DNA of 5,274 bases from Chloroflexota bacterium. Its GTDB lineage: Bacteria > Chloroflexota > Ktedonobacteria > Ktedonobacterales > Ktedonobacteraceae. Of this stretch, positions 1 to 5,274 are shown piece after piece. Within the stretch, counting starts at the first letter, position 1, and each line of letters begins with the position of its first letter. The position numbers and the translations under genes are program-made. The notes under the pieces were generated by a model. The model saw nothing but the letters and a program-made list of their open reading frames with translations. It was not told the origin of the DNA and did not search any database. Location: positions 1 through 5,274 of the forward strand of contig VBHI01000038.1 in the NCBI GenBank assembly GCA_005881495.1. The letters run 5' to 3'.

Positions 1-181
1 GCCCTCCTCACCGTCGATGCTTCCTCTGCTCAGTGAGCCGCAGAGCGCAAGTGAGAGAGGAAATGATCGAAACGGCACAATCAGCGAGATCAGCCCGCAA
101 AAGGCTGAACAATTACTGACGCGGTTAGATCAACTTTCCGATGAGGAAATAAACGCGTTGCTCGATCAGCTCTCATCATGA
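1..181 (+). CDS. C-terminal tail of an upstream assembly-line protein (partial; probable NRPS or PKS subunit)
   Basis: Only the last 59 codons are in the window, read in the frame starting at base 2 and ending at TGA 179-181. No catalytic domain is visible. The first part (about 35 residues) is rich in Pro, Ser, Glu and Asn and looks like a flexible linker. The end is a predicted amphipathic helix pair, KAEQLLTRLDQLSDEEINAL followed by LDQLSS. Short acidic tails of this 'L-S-D-E-E-x-x-A-L-L' type are common after the last carrier domain of NRPS and PKS subunits, where they may act as docking or capping elements; this is family knowledge and was not tested here. The stop codon overlaps the next ATG by 4 bases (ATGA), so the gene is in the same operon as the synthetase downstream and probably supplies its upstream chain. 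The assignment to NRPS or PKS rests on the tail motif and on context, so the exact product is not known. Confidence 0.72.
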   Translation, partial: PSSPSMLPLLSEPQSASERGNDRNGTISEISPQKAEQLLTRLDQLSDEEINALLDQLSS

Positions 182-261
182 AGAAGACGGCCAGATCACT
201 TCAGGATGAGGCAGTAGGTTTGTTGTCTAGTGAGATGTTAGAAAAGCGGGGGAACTTATGA
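178..261 (+). CDS. 27-residue mini-ORF bridging two assembly-line genes by ATGA overlaps at both ends
   Basis: The ORF starts at ATG 178-180, inside the stop region of the upstream gene, and ends at TGA 259-261, inside the start of the synthetase gene. Both junctions are ATGA overlaps, which are typical of translational coupling. The peptide is short and charged: it begins MKKTARSLQDEAVGLL and continues SSEMLEKRGNL. The stretch LQDEAVGLLSSEML loosely resembles the acidic helical tails of NRPS subunits (L-S-D-E-E-V-x-A-L-L-x-x-M-L) and partly matches the tail of the gene just upstream. There is no clear Shine-Dalgarno before the ATG, so translation would depend on re-initiation by ribosomes ending the upstream gene. 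It may be a free docking-like peptide, a piece of an ancestral tail separated by a frameshift, or only a coupling device with no functional product. I do not recognise a known family, and with 27 codons a chance ORF cannot be excluded. Confidence 0.4.
   Translation: MKKTARSLQDEAVGLLSSEMLEKRGNL
248..253 (+). promoter_or_regulatory. Probable ribosome binding site of the synthetase gene
   Basis: A purine run GGGGGA lies about 4 bases before ATG 258-260. It is a modest Shine-Dalgarno match with slightly short spacing. It supports ATG 258 as the start. In the same frame a TGA at 231-233 blocks any earlier start, and no alternative ATG, GTG or TTG lies between that stop and 258. Confidence 0.45.
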
Positions 262-3200
262 GTGACACTGCTAAAAGCAGTACTGATCTTTCACCTGGGC
301 AAAAGCGAGCGTATCTTGCGCAGTTGCTACGGGAAAAAGCGAAGACAGGGGCGACTACGAGGCAACCAGACCCTGAGGAGTTTCCACTTTCTCGCGGTCA
401 GCGAGCTTTATGGTTTCTGTACCGGCTCGCACCGGAGAGCACAGCTTACAACCTGCTTTACGCAGCACACATTCATTCCGTCCTGGATATTTCGGCACTG
501 CAACGTGCAGCTCGTGCACTGATGCAACGCCACCCTATTCTGACGGCTACATATACTTTACACAATGGCGAACCCGTTCAGCGCTTTCACCCCCAGCACC
601 CTGTTCCGTTTGAGGTAATAGACGCTTCTACATGGAGCCGGGAACAACTGAATGCGCGACTACAGGAGGATGGAGATCTCCCGTTTGACCTGGAAAAAGG
701 ACCCGTACTATCCATCAAGGTGTTTGTGCGGGCAGCGCAGGATTACATTCTTTCGCTGACTGCCCACCACATCGCTTTAGACTTCTGGTCGCTTGATCTC
801 CTCATTGACGAGCTCTGTGTGCTGTATGCAGCAGAAAGAGCCGGAGTACCGGCGCCGCTCCCGGTACATGCTCCGCAATATACAGACTATGCGCGGTGGC
901 AAGCAGAAATGCTCGCGGGCCCAGAAGGTGAGCGACTCTGGACATACTGGCGACAAGAGCTAGCCGGAGAGTTATCTCTTTTGAACCTGCCAACCGATAG
1001 GTCGCGACCACCAGTCCAGACATATCGTGGAGTTTCACACGTCATCGAACTGGGTGAGGCATTATCCAAACAACTCAAGGCGCTTGCGCAGACCGAGAAG
1101 GCGACCCTGTACATGGTCCTTGTGGCGGCATTTGAGACCTTGCTGTTTCGCTATACTGGCCAGGATGACATTCGTATAGGTACCACGATGGCAGGTCGAA
1201 GTCGAGCAGACCTGCAGAAAATCGTAGGTTATCTTGCAAATTCTGTCGTTCTACGAGCACACTTTGCCGACGACCTTACCTTCAAAGGGCTGCTCGGTCA
1301 GGTACGCCATAAGGTAATTGCAGCGCTTGAACATCAAGATTATCCGTTCCCTTTGTTGGTCGAGCGGCTTCAACCGAAGCGAGACGCCAGCTACTCACCG
1401 CTCTTCCAGGTCATGTTTGTCTGGGACAAGCAGCGCGAACACGAGGAGCAAGACAGAGCATCCCTTGGGCAAGACGAAACAGCGGCACACCTTGCCCAGG
1501 AAAGGTTGAGGCTAGAACCACTCCTTTTAGGACAACAAGGAGCACCCTTTGATCTATCGCTGAGAATATCTGAGGAACACGGTTCGCTCGTTGCTGATTT
1601 TCGCTACAATGTGGATCTGTTTGATGCTACTACGATTGCTCGTATGGCAGGGCATTACCGCACGCTGCTCGAAGGCATCGTCGCTCATCCTGAGCAGCGA
1701 CTTGTGGACTTACCGCTGCTAACAGAAACAGAGCAGCAGCAGTTCCTGGTTGAATGGAATGATACGAAGAGTGACTATCCAGCACACCTGTGCATCCACC
1801 AGTTGTTTGAGTCGCAGGTGCAACAGAATCCAGAGGCTACAGCAGTAGTATTCGAAGGCAACGAACTTACCTATAGAGAGTTGAACCGGCGAGCTAATGT
1901 GCTGGCCCATACACTTCAGATGTTGGGGGTAGGACCGGATGTGCTGGTGAGCGTGTGCATGGAACGCTCTCTCGAAATGGTTGTCGCCCTCATGGGTGTC
2001 TTGAAGGCAGGCGGAGCCTATGTGCCCTTGGATCCCACGTATCCAAGAGAACGGCTGGCCTACATGATACAAGATGCCCAGATGTCCATAGTGCTCACGC
2101 AAACGCAATTGCTCGATCTGTTACCGAAGGAGGGCATGAAAGTTATCTGTTTAGACGCGAACTGGAATCCTCCTGACGAAGAAGAGAACCCGGTCAGTAC
2201 TGTTCAGACCGAAAATTTGATGTACATGATCTACACCTCTGGCTCGACAGGTAAGCCCAAGGGCGTGATGAATATCCACAGGGGTGTATACAATCGCCTG
2301 CACTGGATGCAGCAAGCCTATGCCCTGATGCCGGCCGATCGTGTTTTGCAGAAGACGCCTTTCAGCTTTGATGTCTCGGTCTGGGAGTTTTTCTGGCCCT
2401 TAATGACTGGAGCAAGCCTTGTTGTGGCCCGCGCGGGTGGGCACCAGGATCCTGGTTACCTTGTCTCCCTGATTGCCGAACAGCAGATTACCACGCTCCA
2501 CTTTGTGCCTTCGATGCTCCAGGTGTTTTTGACGGAGCCGGGACTTGAGCGCTGCGCCAGCCTGAAGCGTGTCATTTGCAGTGGTGAAGCCCTCCCATTT
2601 GAACTGCAGGAACGCTTCTTCTCGCGTCTTGATGTCGAGCTGCATAATCTCTACGGTCCGACAGAGGCGGCGATAGACGTGACGTACTGGCGATGCAAGC
2701 GCGAAAGCCAGGACAGGATGGTTCCTATTGGTCGTCCCATTGCGAACACACAGATCTACATCCTGGATCGCTTCATGCATCCTGTACCCATCGGCGTGCC
2801 TGGTGAGATGTACATTGGTGGCGTCGGTGTCGCCCGCGGCTACTACAACCGTCCTGAGTTAACGGCTGAAAAGTTTATACCAGACCCTTTCGGGAAAGAA
2901 GCAGGAGCCCGGCTGTTCAAGACAGGTGACCTTGCACGTTACCGGCCGGATGGCGCTATCGAGTTTCTTGGTCGCATCGACTACCAGGTCAAGATTCGTG
3001 GTTTCCGTATCGAACTCGGTGAAATCGAGGTGGTACTGGCGCAACATCCAGCCATCAAAGAAGTTGTGGTGGTGGCTCGTGAGGATACACCGGGCAACAA
3101 GCGCCTCGTCGCATATCTTGTTCCTGCCGTGAGAGTGGAGACGGCTGATCTCTCCGTTGAAGCATTGCGGAACTTCTTGAAGGAAACGTTGCCCAGCTAC

Positions 3201-5274
3201 ATGATTCCTTCTGCTTTCGTGATACTTGAGACACTGCCATTGATGACAAATGGAAAAGTGAACCGTATGGCACTACCTGCCCCCGAGATGATACGCCCGA
3301 AACTGGAAGTGGCCTACGTGCCACCCCGTAACCCGACAGAGGAACTACTGGCCAGGATTTGGGCTCAGGTGCTTGGCATCGATAAAGTGGGCGTCTATGA
3401 CAACTTCTTTGACCTGGGTGGAGCCTCTATCCAGAGCCTACAAGTCATTACCAAAGCGAACGAGGTAGGATTGCGACTCACTCCTGAATTGCTGTTTGAG
3501 CACCAGACGATCGCGGAGTTAGCAGCTGTAGCTGCTCCCGAAGGAGGGGGGCTTGCGTCTGCCCTGGGGTGGAGTGACCAGAGTGACATGCCTGCTCCTG
3601 GTAAGGGGGCATCGGTTTCGCACCAACCTGTTCAGACGGCGAGAGGCAACACGATCATTGAAAGTATCGGCGTCTACCTTCCTCCAAAGGTTGGTTCCAC
3701 GCGAGAGGTTTTGCAGAACTGCCATAAACCGGTGAATTTTCCGCTGGAGCAGTTGACGGGTATCGTTTCTCGGCGTATGGCAGGGGAGACAGAATTCGCG
3801 ATCGATTTAGCGAAGAAGGCCGTTGCAAACTGCCTCGAGAATTCTAAATATGGCCCGGAGGATATAGACCTGCTCATTTGCGCGAATATTTCCCGCTGTG
3901 ATGGTCCAAATTTCCATGTTTCGTTTGAACCGAGTACGTCCGTGCGGCTGAAACAGCACTTCAGTTTTACGAACGCCCTCGTCTTCGACGTTTCCAATGC
4001 ATGCACCGGCATGTTTACTGCCCTCTTCATCGTCGATGCCTTTCTCAAGGCCGGGTTGATTCGTCGAGGCATGGTAGTCAGCGGGGAATACATCACTCAT
4101 CTCATCCAAACCGCGCAGAAAGAGATCGAGGGATACATGGATTCTCGTCTCGCTTGCCTTACCGTGGGTGATGCTGGAGCTGCGCTGATTCTGGAAGAAG
4201 CGCCCAACAGGAAGGTCGGCTTTCACGAGCTCGAGTTGTACACGCTCGGTCGCTACTATGACTACTGCATCGCCAGGGCCACAGAGCAAGAGCATGGCGG
4301 CGCGATCATGTTCACGGATGCGATAAAGGTCTCCTCGGTTAACATCCAGCAAGCAATTTCGCACGCGGCGCATATACTACAACGTTCTGGATGGACACCG
4401 GATGCATTTCAACACATCATCATGCATCAAACCTCCCAGATGTCGCTGTATGATGCAGCTCGTGAGATCAACAGCTTCTTCAAGAAAGAGATTTGTAATC
4501 AGAACAACGTGATTAACAATCTTGCTCAGCGTGGCAATACTGCGACGACGACACATGTTGTTGCGCTCATGGATTACATTCTCTCCAACAAAATTCGGTC
4601 GGGCGACAATGCGATCTTTGGTATCACTGGTTCCGGGGCTACCATCGGCACAGCATTGTACACCTTCGACGACTTACCAGATCGCCTGCGCCAGGCAACA
4701 CGTGGACGCAGTCCTGAGAAGATCAAGGGAGAGTCCGAACAGAGAAAAGATGCTCTCTGGCTGTCTCGCACTCCCAATATACAGCGAGTGCGCATAGAAA
4801 GCGTTGGTACTTCGCCAGAGGGGACGCCGGTGAAGAGCCAGGAACTGGTACAGGCGGCCGCCAGGAACTGTCTTGAGCAGTCGTCATATAATAAAAGCGA
4901 TATCGATCTGCTCATCTTCGCCGGAGTGTACCGGGACGACTTTATCAGCGAACCGGCTATTGCTTCCATTGTGGCAGGTGAACTGAGGATAAACGATACC
5001 ATCGCCTCACAACAGGACAAGAAAACGTTCGCCTTCGATGTATTTAACGGCGCACTGGGTTTTCTCAACGCCTGTCACATTGCTGCAGGCATAATTGCAG
5101 CGAAAAAAGCGGATCGTGCGATGGTTGTTGCTTCGGAAATTGAAAACAACAAAGAGACTTTTCCGATAGAACTTCGCGGCCTCAAAGAGAGCGGCTCAGC
5201 CGTCATTTTGGACGCAAGCTCTGATGGTCAGACAGGATTTGGCAATTTTGTCTTCAAATATTCCACCGAGCACA
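258..5274 (+). CDS. Serine-activating NRPS with tandem KAS III-like domains (C-A-PCP-KASIII-KASIII), 3' end beyond window
   Basis: One uninterrupted frame gives 1672 codons and leaves the window without a stop. Order by residue: N-terminal helix with LSPGQKRAYLAQLLREKA (about 11-28); condensation domain 42-484; adenylation domain about 511-1008; peptidyl carrier 1025-1095; linker 1096-1131; complete KAS III-like domain 1132-1470; charged linker 1471-1507; second KAS III-like domain from 1508, truncated by the window edge. The protein is a cytosolic assembly-line enzyme. It would accept an acyl or peptidyl chain from the upstream subunit, condense it with serine held on S1057, and pass the product to the ketosynthase-like domains. 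No signal peptide, epimerase or thioesterase is present up to the window end. The ATG overlaps the stop of the preceding mini-ORF, so expression is probably operon-driven and translationally coupled. NRPS identity is certain from the motifs. The KAS III assignment is strong. The reaction of the KAS part is unknown, and the full domain count cannot be seen. Confidence 0.96.
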   Translation, partial: MSDTAKSSTDLSPGQKRAYLAQLLREKAKTGATTRQPDPEEFPLSRGQRALWFLYRLAPESTAYNLLYAAHIHSVLDISALQRAARALMQRHPILTATYTLHNGEPVQRFHPQHPVPFEVIDASTWSREQLNARLQEDGDLPFDLEKGPVLSIKVFVRAAQDYILSLTAHHIALDFWSLDLLIDELCVLYAAERAGVPAPLPVHAPQYTDYARWQAEMLAGPEGERLWTYWRQELAGELSLLNLPTDRSRPPVQTYRGVSHVIELGEALSKQLKALAQTEKATLYMVLVAAFETLLFRYTGQDDIRIGTTMAGRSRADLQKIVGYLANSVVLRAHFADDLTFKGLLGQVRHKVIAALEHQDYPFPLLVERLQPKRDASYSPLFQVMFVWDKQREHEEQDRASLGQDETAAHLAQERLRLEPLLLGQQGAPFDLSLRISEEHGSLVADFRYNVDLFDATTIARMAGHYRTLLEGIVAHPEQRLVDLPLLTETEQQQFLVEWNDTKSDYPAHLCIHQLFESQVQQNPEATAVVFEGNELTYRELNRRANVLAHTLQMLGVGPDVLVSVCMERSLEMVVALMGVLKAGGAYVPLDPTYPRERLAYMIQDAQMSIVLTQTQLLDLLPKEGMKVICLDANWNPPDEEENPVSTVQTENLMYMIYTSGSTGKPKGVMNIHRGVYNRLHWMQQAYALMPADRVLQKTPFSFDVSVWEFFWPLMTGASLVVARAGGHQDPGYLVSLIAEQQITTLHFVPSMLQVFLTEPGLERCASLKRVICSGEALPFELQERFFSRLDVELHNLYGPTEAAIDVTYWRCKRESQDRMVPIGRPIANTQIYILDRFMHPVPIGVPGEMYIGGVGVARGYYNRPELTAEKFIPDPFGKEAGARLFKTGDLARYRPDGAIEFLGRIDYQVKIRGFRIELGEIEVVLAQHPAIKEVVVVAREDTPGNKRLVAYLVPAVRVETADLSVEALRNFLKETLPSYMIPSAFVILETLPLMTNGKVNRMALPAPEMIRPKLEVAYVPPRNPTEELLARIWAQVLGIDKVGVYDNFFDLGGASIQSLQVITKANEVGLRLTPELLFEHQTIAELAAVAAPEGGGLASALGWSDQSDMPAPGKGASVSHQPVQTARGNTIIESIGVYLPPKVGSTREVLQNCHKPVNFPLEQLTGIVSRRMAGETEFAIDLAKKAVANCLENSKYGPEDIDLLICANISRCDGPNFHVSFEPSTSVRLKQHFSFTNALVFDVSNACTGMFTALFIVDAFLKAGLIRRGMVVSGEYITHLIQTAQKEIEGYMDSRLACLTVGDAGAALILEEAPNRKVGFHELELYTLGRYYDYCIARATEQEHGGAIMFTDAIKVSSVNIQQAISHAAHILQRSGWTPDAFQHIIMHQTSQMSLYDAAREINSFFKKEICNQNNVINNLAQRGNTATTTHVVALMDYILSNKIRSGDNAIFGITGSGATIGTALYTFDDLPDRLRQATRGRSPEKIKGESEQRKDALWLSRTPNIQRVRIESVGTSPEGTPVKSQELVQAAARNCLEQSSYNKSDIDLLIFAGVYRDDFISEPAIASIVAGELRINDTIASQQDKKTFAFDVFNGALGFLNACHIAAGIIAAKKADRAMVVASEIENNKETFPIELRGLKESGSAVILDASSDGQTGFGNFVFKYSTEH
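381..1709 (+). other. Condensation (C) domain, atypical HHxxxDF active site
   Basis: Residues 42-484 carry the C1-like motif LSRGQRALWFLYRLAPES near the start and the catalytic C3 motif as HHIALDFWSL, with H170, H171 and D175. The second His is the one usually held to support amide formation. The glycine that normally follows the Asp (HHxxxDG) is Phe here, while the following W-S is kept. Later C-domain landmarks are recognisable: RYTGQDDIRIGTTMAGR (latch/floor region), VGYLANSVVLR (like VGxFVNTL), and HQDYPFPLLVERL followed by SYSPLFQVMF. The core fold is therefore complete, and I expect an active amide-forming domain. Position at the start of the protein implies that it takes its donor from another subunit. 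The Phe variant, together with the GQRALWFL opening, marks a subclass I cannot place confidently (LCL, starter or hybrid-type). Confidence 0.92.
1788..3281 (+). other. Adenylation (A) domain, predicted L-serine specificity
   Basis: Residues about 511-1008 contain the A-domain core motifs in order: LTYRELNRRA (A1), LKAGGAYVPLDP (A2), YTSGSTGKPKG at 659-669 (A3, P-loop), FDVSVWE (A4), NLYGPTEAAI (A5), GEMYIGGVGVARGYYNRPEL (A6), FKTGDL with D891 (A7), GRIDYQVKIRGFRIELGEIE from 905 (A8), LPSYMIPSAF (A9) and NGKVNR with K1000 (A10). Aligned by eye to the GrsA phenylalanine domain, the pocket residues are D705, V706, W709, H748, I773, S775, L798, I806, D807 and K1000. That is DVWHISLIDK, matching the established serine code (DVWHxSLIDK) at every conserved place. 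The domain would activate L-Ser with ATP and load it on the adjacent PCP. No tailoring domain such as methyltransferase or ketoreductase is inserted between A8 and A10. Confidence 0.93.
3330..3542 (+). other. Peptidyl carrier protein (PCP) domain
   Basis: Residues 1025-1095 form a typical four-helix carrier: NPTEELLARIWAQVLGIDKV, then DNFFDLGGASIQSLQVITKA with the phosphopantetheine-accepting S1057, ending in LTPELLFEHQTIAELA. The attachment motif reads LGGAS instead of the common LGGHS or LGGDS. That departure may reflect the unusual KAS III-like partner downstream rather than a C or thioesterase domain; this is inference. A Gly/Ser/Pro-rich linker of about 36 residues (1096-1131) follows. 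Confidence 0.95.
3651..4667 (+). other. KAS III (FabH-like) domain with intact Cys-His-Asn triad, fused to the NRPS
   Basis: Residues 1132-1470 align by eye along the full length of beta-ketoacyl-ACP synthase III. The opening IESIGVYLPPKVGST matches the FabH N-terminus (GTGSYLPEQ). FDVSNACTGMF places the nucleophile at C1249, VGDAGAALIL matches the FabH GDGAGAAVL strand, IIMHQTSQMS gives H1390, and QRGNTATTTHVVAL gives N1427. The C-terminal GITGSGATIGTALY corresponds to the FabH Gly-rich end. KAS III enzymes take an acyl group onto Cys and condense it with a malonyl carrier, while relatives transfer the acyl group to O or N nucleophiles. The TRTGI segment of FabH is LTGI here, and the CoA-stacking Trp and nearby Arg positions appear to be P1162 and L1166, so a carrier-bound donor rather than acyl-CoA is plausible. 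The natural donor would be the seryl or peptidyl-seryl thioester on S1057. An HMG-CoA synthase assignment fits less well because the triad is Cys-His-Asn. Confidence 0.88.
4779..5274 (+). other. Second KAS III-like domain, shortened and lacking the catalytic Cys (partial at window edge)
   Basis: Residues 1508-1672 repeat the N-terminal half of the KAS III fold: IESVG at the start, RNCLEQSSYNKSDIDLLIFA (compare NCLENSKYGPEDIDLLICA in the first copy), then FDVFNGALGF and ADRAMVVASEI. In the nucleophile motif the first copy has N-A-C-T-G and this copy N-G-A-L-G, so the Cys position is A1599. The nearest Cys (C1606) is seven residues later, on the following helix, and is not in register. About 30 residues are missing near the start: the first strand lies about 29 residues before NCLE here, against about 59 in the first copy. 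The His and Asn region lies beyond the window, so the state of the rest of the active site is not known. It may be a structural partner that completes a pseudo-dimer with the first domain, a non-covalent acyl binder, or a decarboxylase-type variant. Confidence 0.8.

Noticed and set aside
1..261. Promoter, terminator or regulatory RNA before the synthetase gene
   Set aside because: The genes overlap with no free intergenic space, and I saw no convincing hairpin with a U-tract or -35/-10 pair.
262..522. 86-codon plus-strand frame beginning just after the synthetase start
   Set aside because: It is out of frame with the C-domain motifs encoded by the same bases, and its translation has no domain signal.
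1719..2108. 129-codon minus-strand frame, and the similar one at 2400-2780
   Set aside because: Both are antisense to well conserved adenylation-domain motifs and are explained by codon composition.
3543..3650. Epimerase, thioesterase or reductase domain after the PCP
   Set aside because: This interval codes only a short Gly/Ser/Pro-rich linker. No GxSxG or epimerase motif is present here or up to the window end.
3807..4373. 188-codon open frame on the minus strand
   Set aside because: It lies wholly inside the KAS III-coding region, shows no recognisable motif, and is opposite a frame with unmistakable FabH motifs. It is a shadow ORF.
3651..4667. HMG-CoA synthase (beta-branching) identity for the first thiolase-fold domain
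   Set aside because: The pattern is FDVSNACTG, MHQTSQ and RGNT, that is Cys-His-Asn as in KAS III, with the FabH-like GDAGAA strand. HMG synthases use Glu-Cys-His. It remains a distant alternative only.
4574..5068. 164-codon open frame on the minus strand
   Set aside because: It overlaps both KAS III-like domains in antisense, with low-complexity Ser-rich content and no family features. It is a shadow ORF.

Overview
The window is a slice of a nonribosomal peptide (possibly NRPS/PKS hybrid) biosynthetic operon in which all genes read left to right. It holds the last 59 codons of one gene, a 27-codon mini-ORF, and the first 1672 codons of a large synthetase gene that runs off the right edge. 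The three reading frames are linked by two ATGA stop/start overlaps, so there is no intergenic space and no visible promoter or terminator. Moderate GC, mixed codon use and the style of the assembly-line proteins suggest a bacterium such as Chloroflexota (Ktedonobacteria-like), a cyanobacterium or a myxobacterium. That taxonomic guess is weak.

Layout: 1-181 is the C-terminal tail of an upstream protein, ending in a helical acidic motif (LDQLSDEEINALLDQL) of the kind that closes many NRPS/PKS subunits. 178-261 is the mini-ORF. 258-5274 is the synthetase, read continuously in one frame as condensation (C), adenylation (A), peptidyl carrier (PCP), complete ketoacyl synthase III-like (KAS III), then a second KAS III-like domain cut by the window edge.

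The A domain has all the usual core motifs. The ten specificity residues read D-V-W-H-I-S-L-I-D-K, the serine code, so the module most likely loads L-serine on S1057. The C domain would join the upstream chain to that serine. The unusual part comes next. Where an epimerase, thioesterase or another C domain is normally expected, there is a FabH/KAS III-like domain with an apparently intact Cys-His-Asn triad (C1249, H1390, N1427). It is followed by a second, N-terminally shortened copy whose catalytic cysteine is replaced by alanine (A1599). An active plus a Cys-less thiolase-fold domain in one chain recalls the PqsC/PqsB heterodimer, and suggests a built-in pseudo-heterodimer that extends, transfers or releases the seryl or peptidyl-seryl thioester. 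That chemistry is inferred, and the product is unknown.
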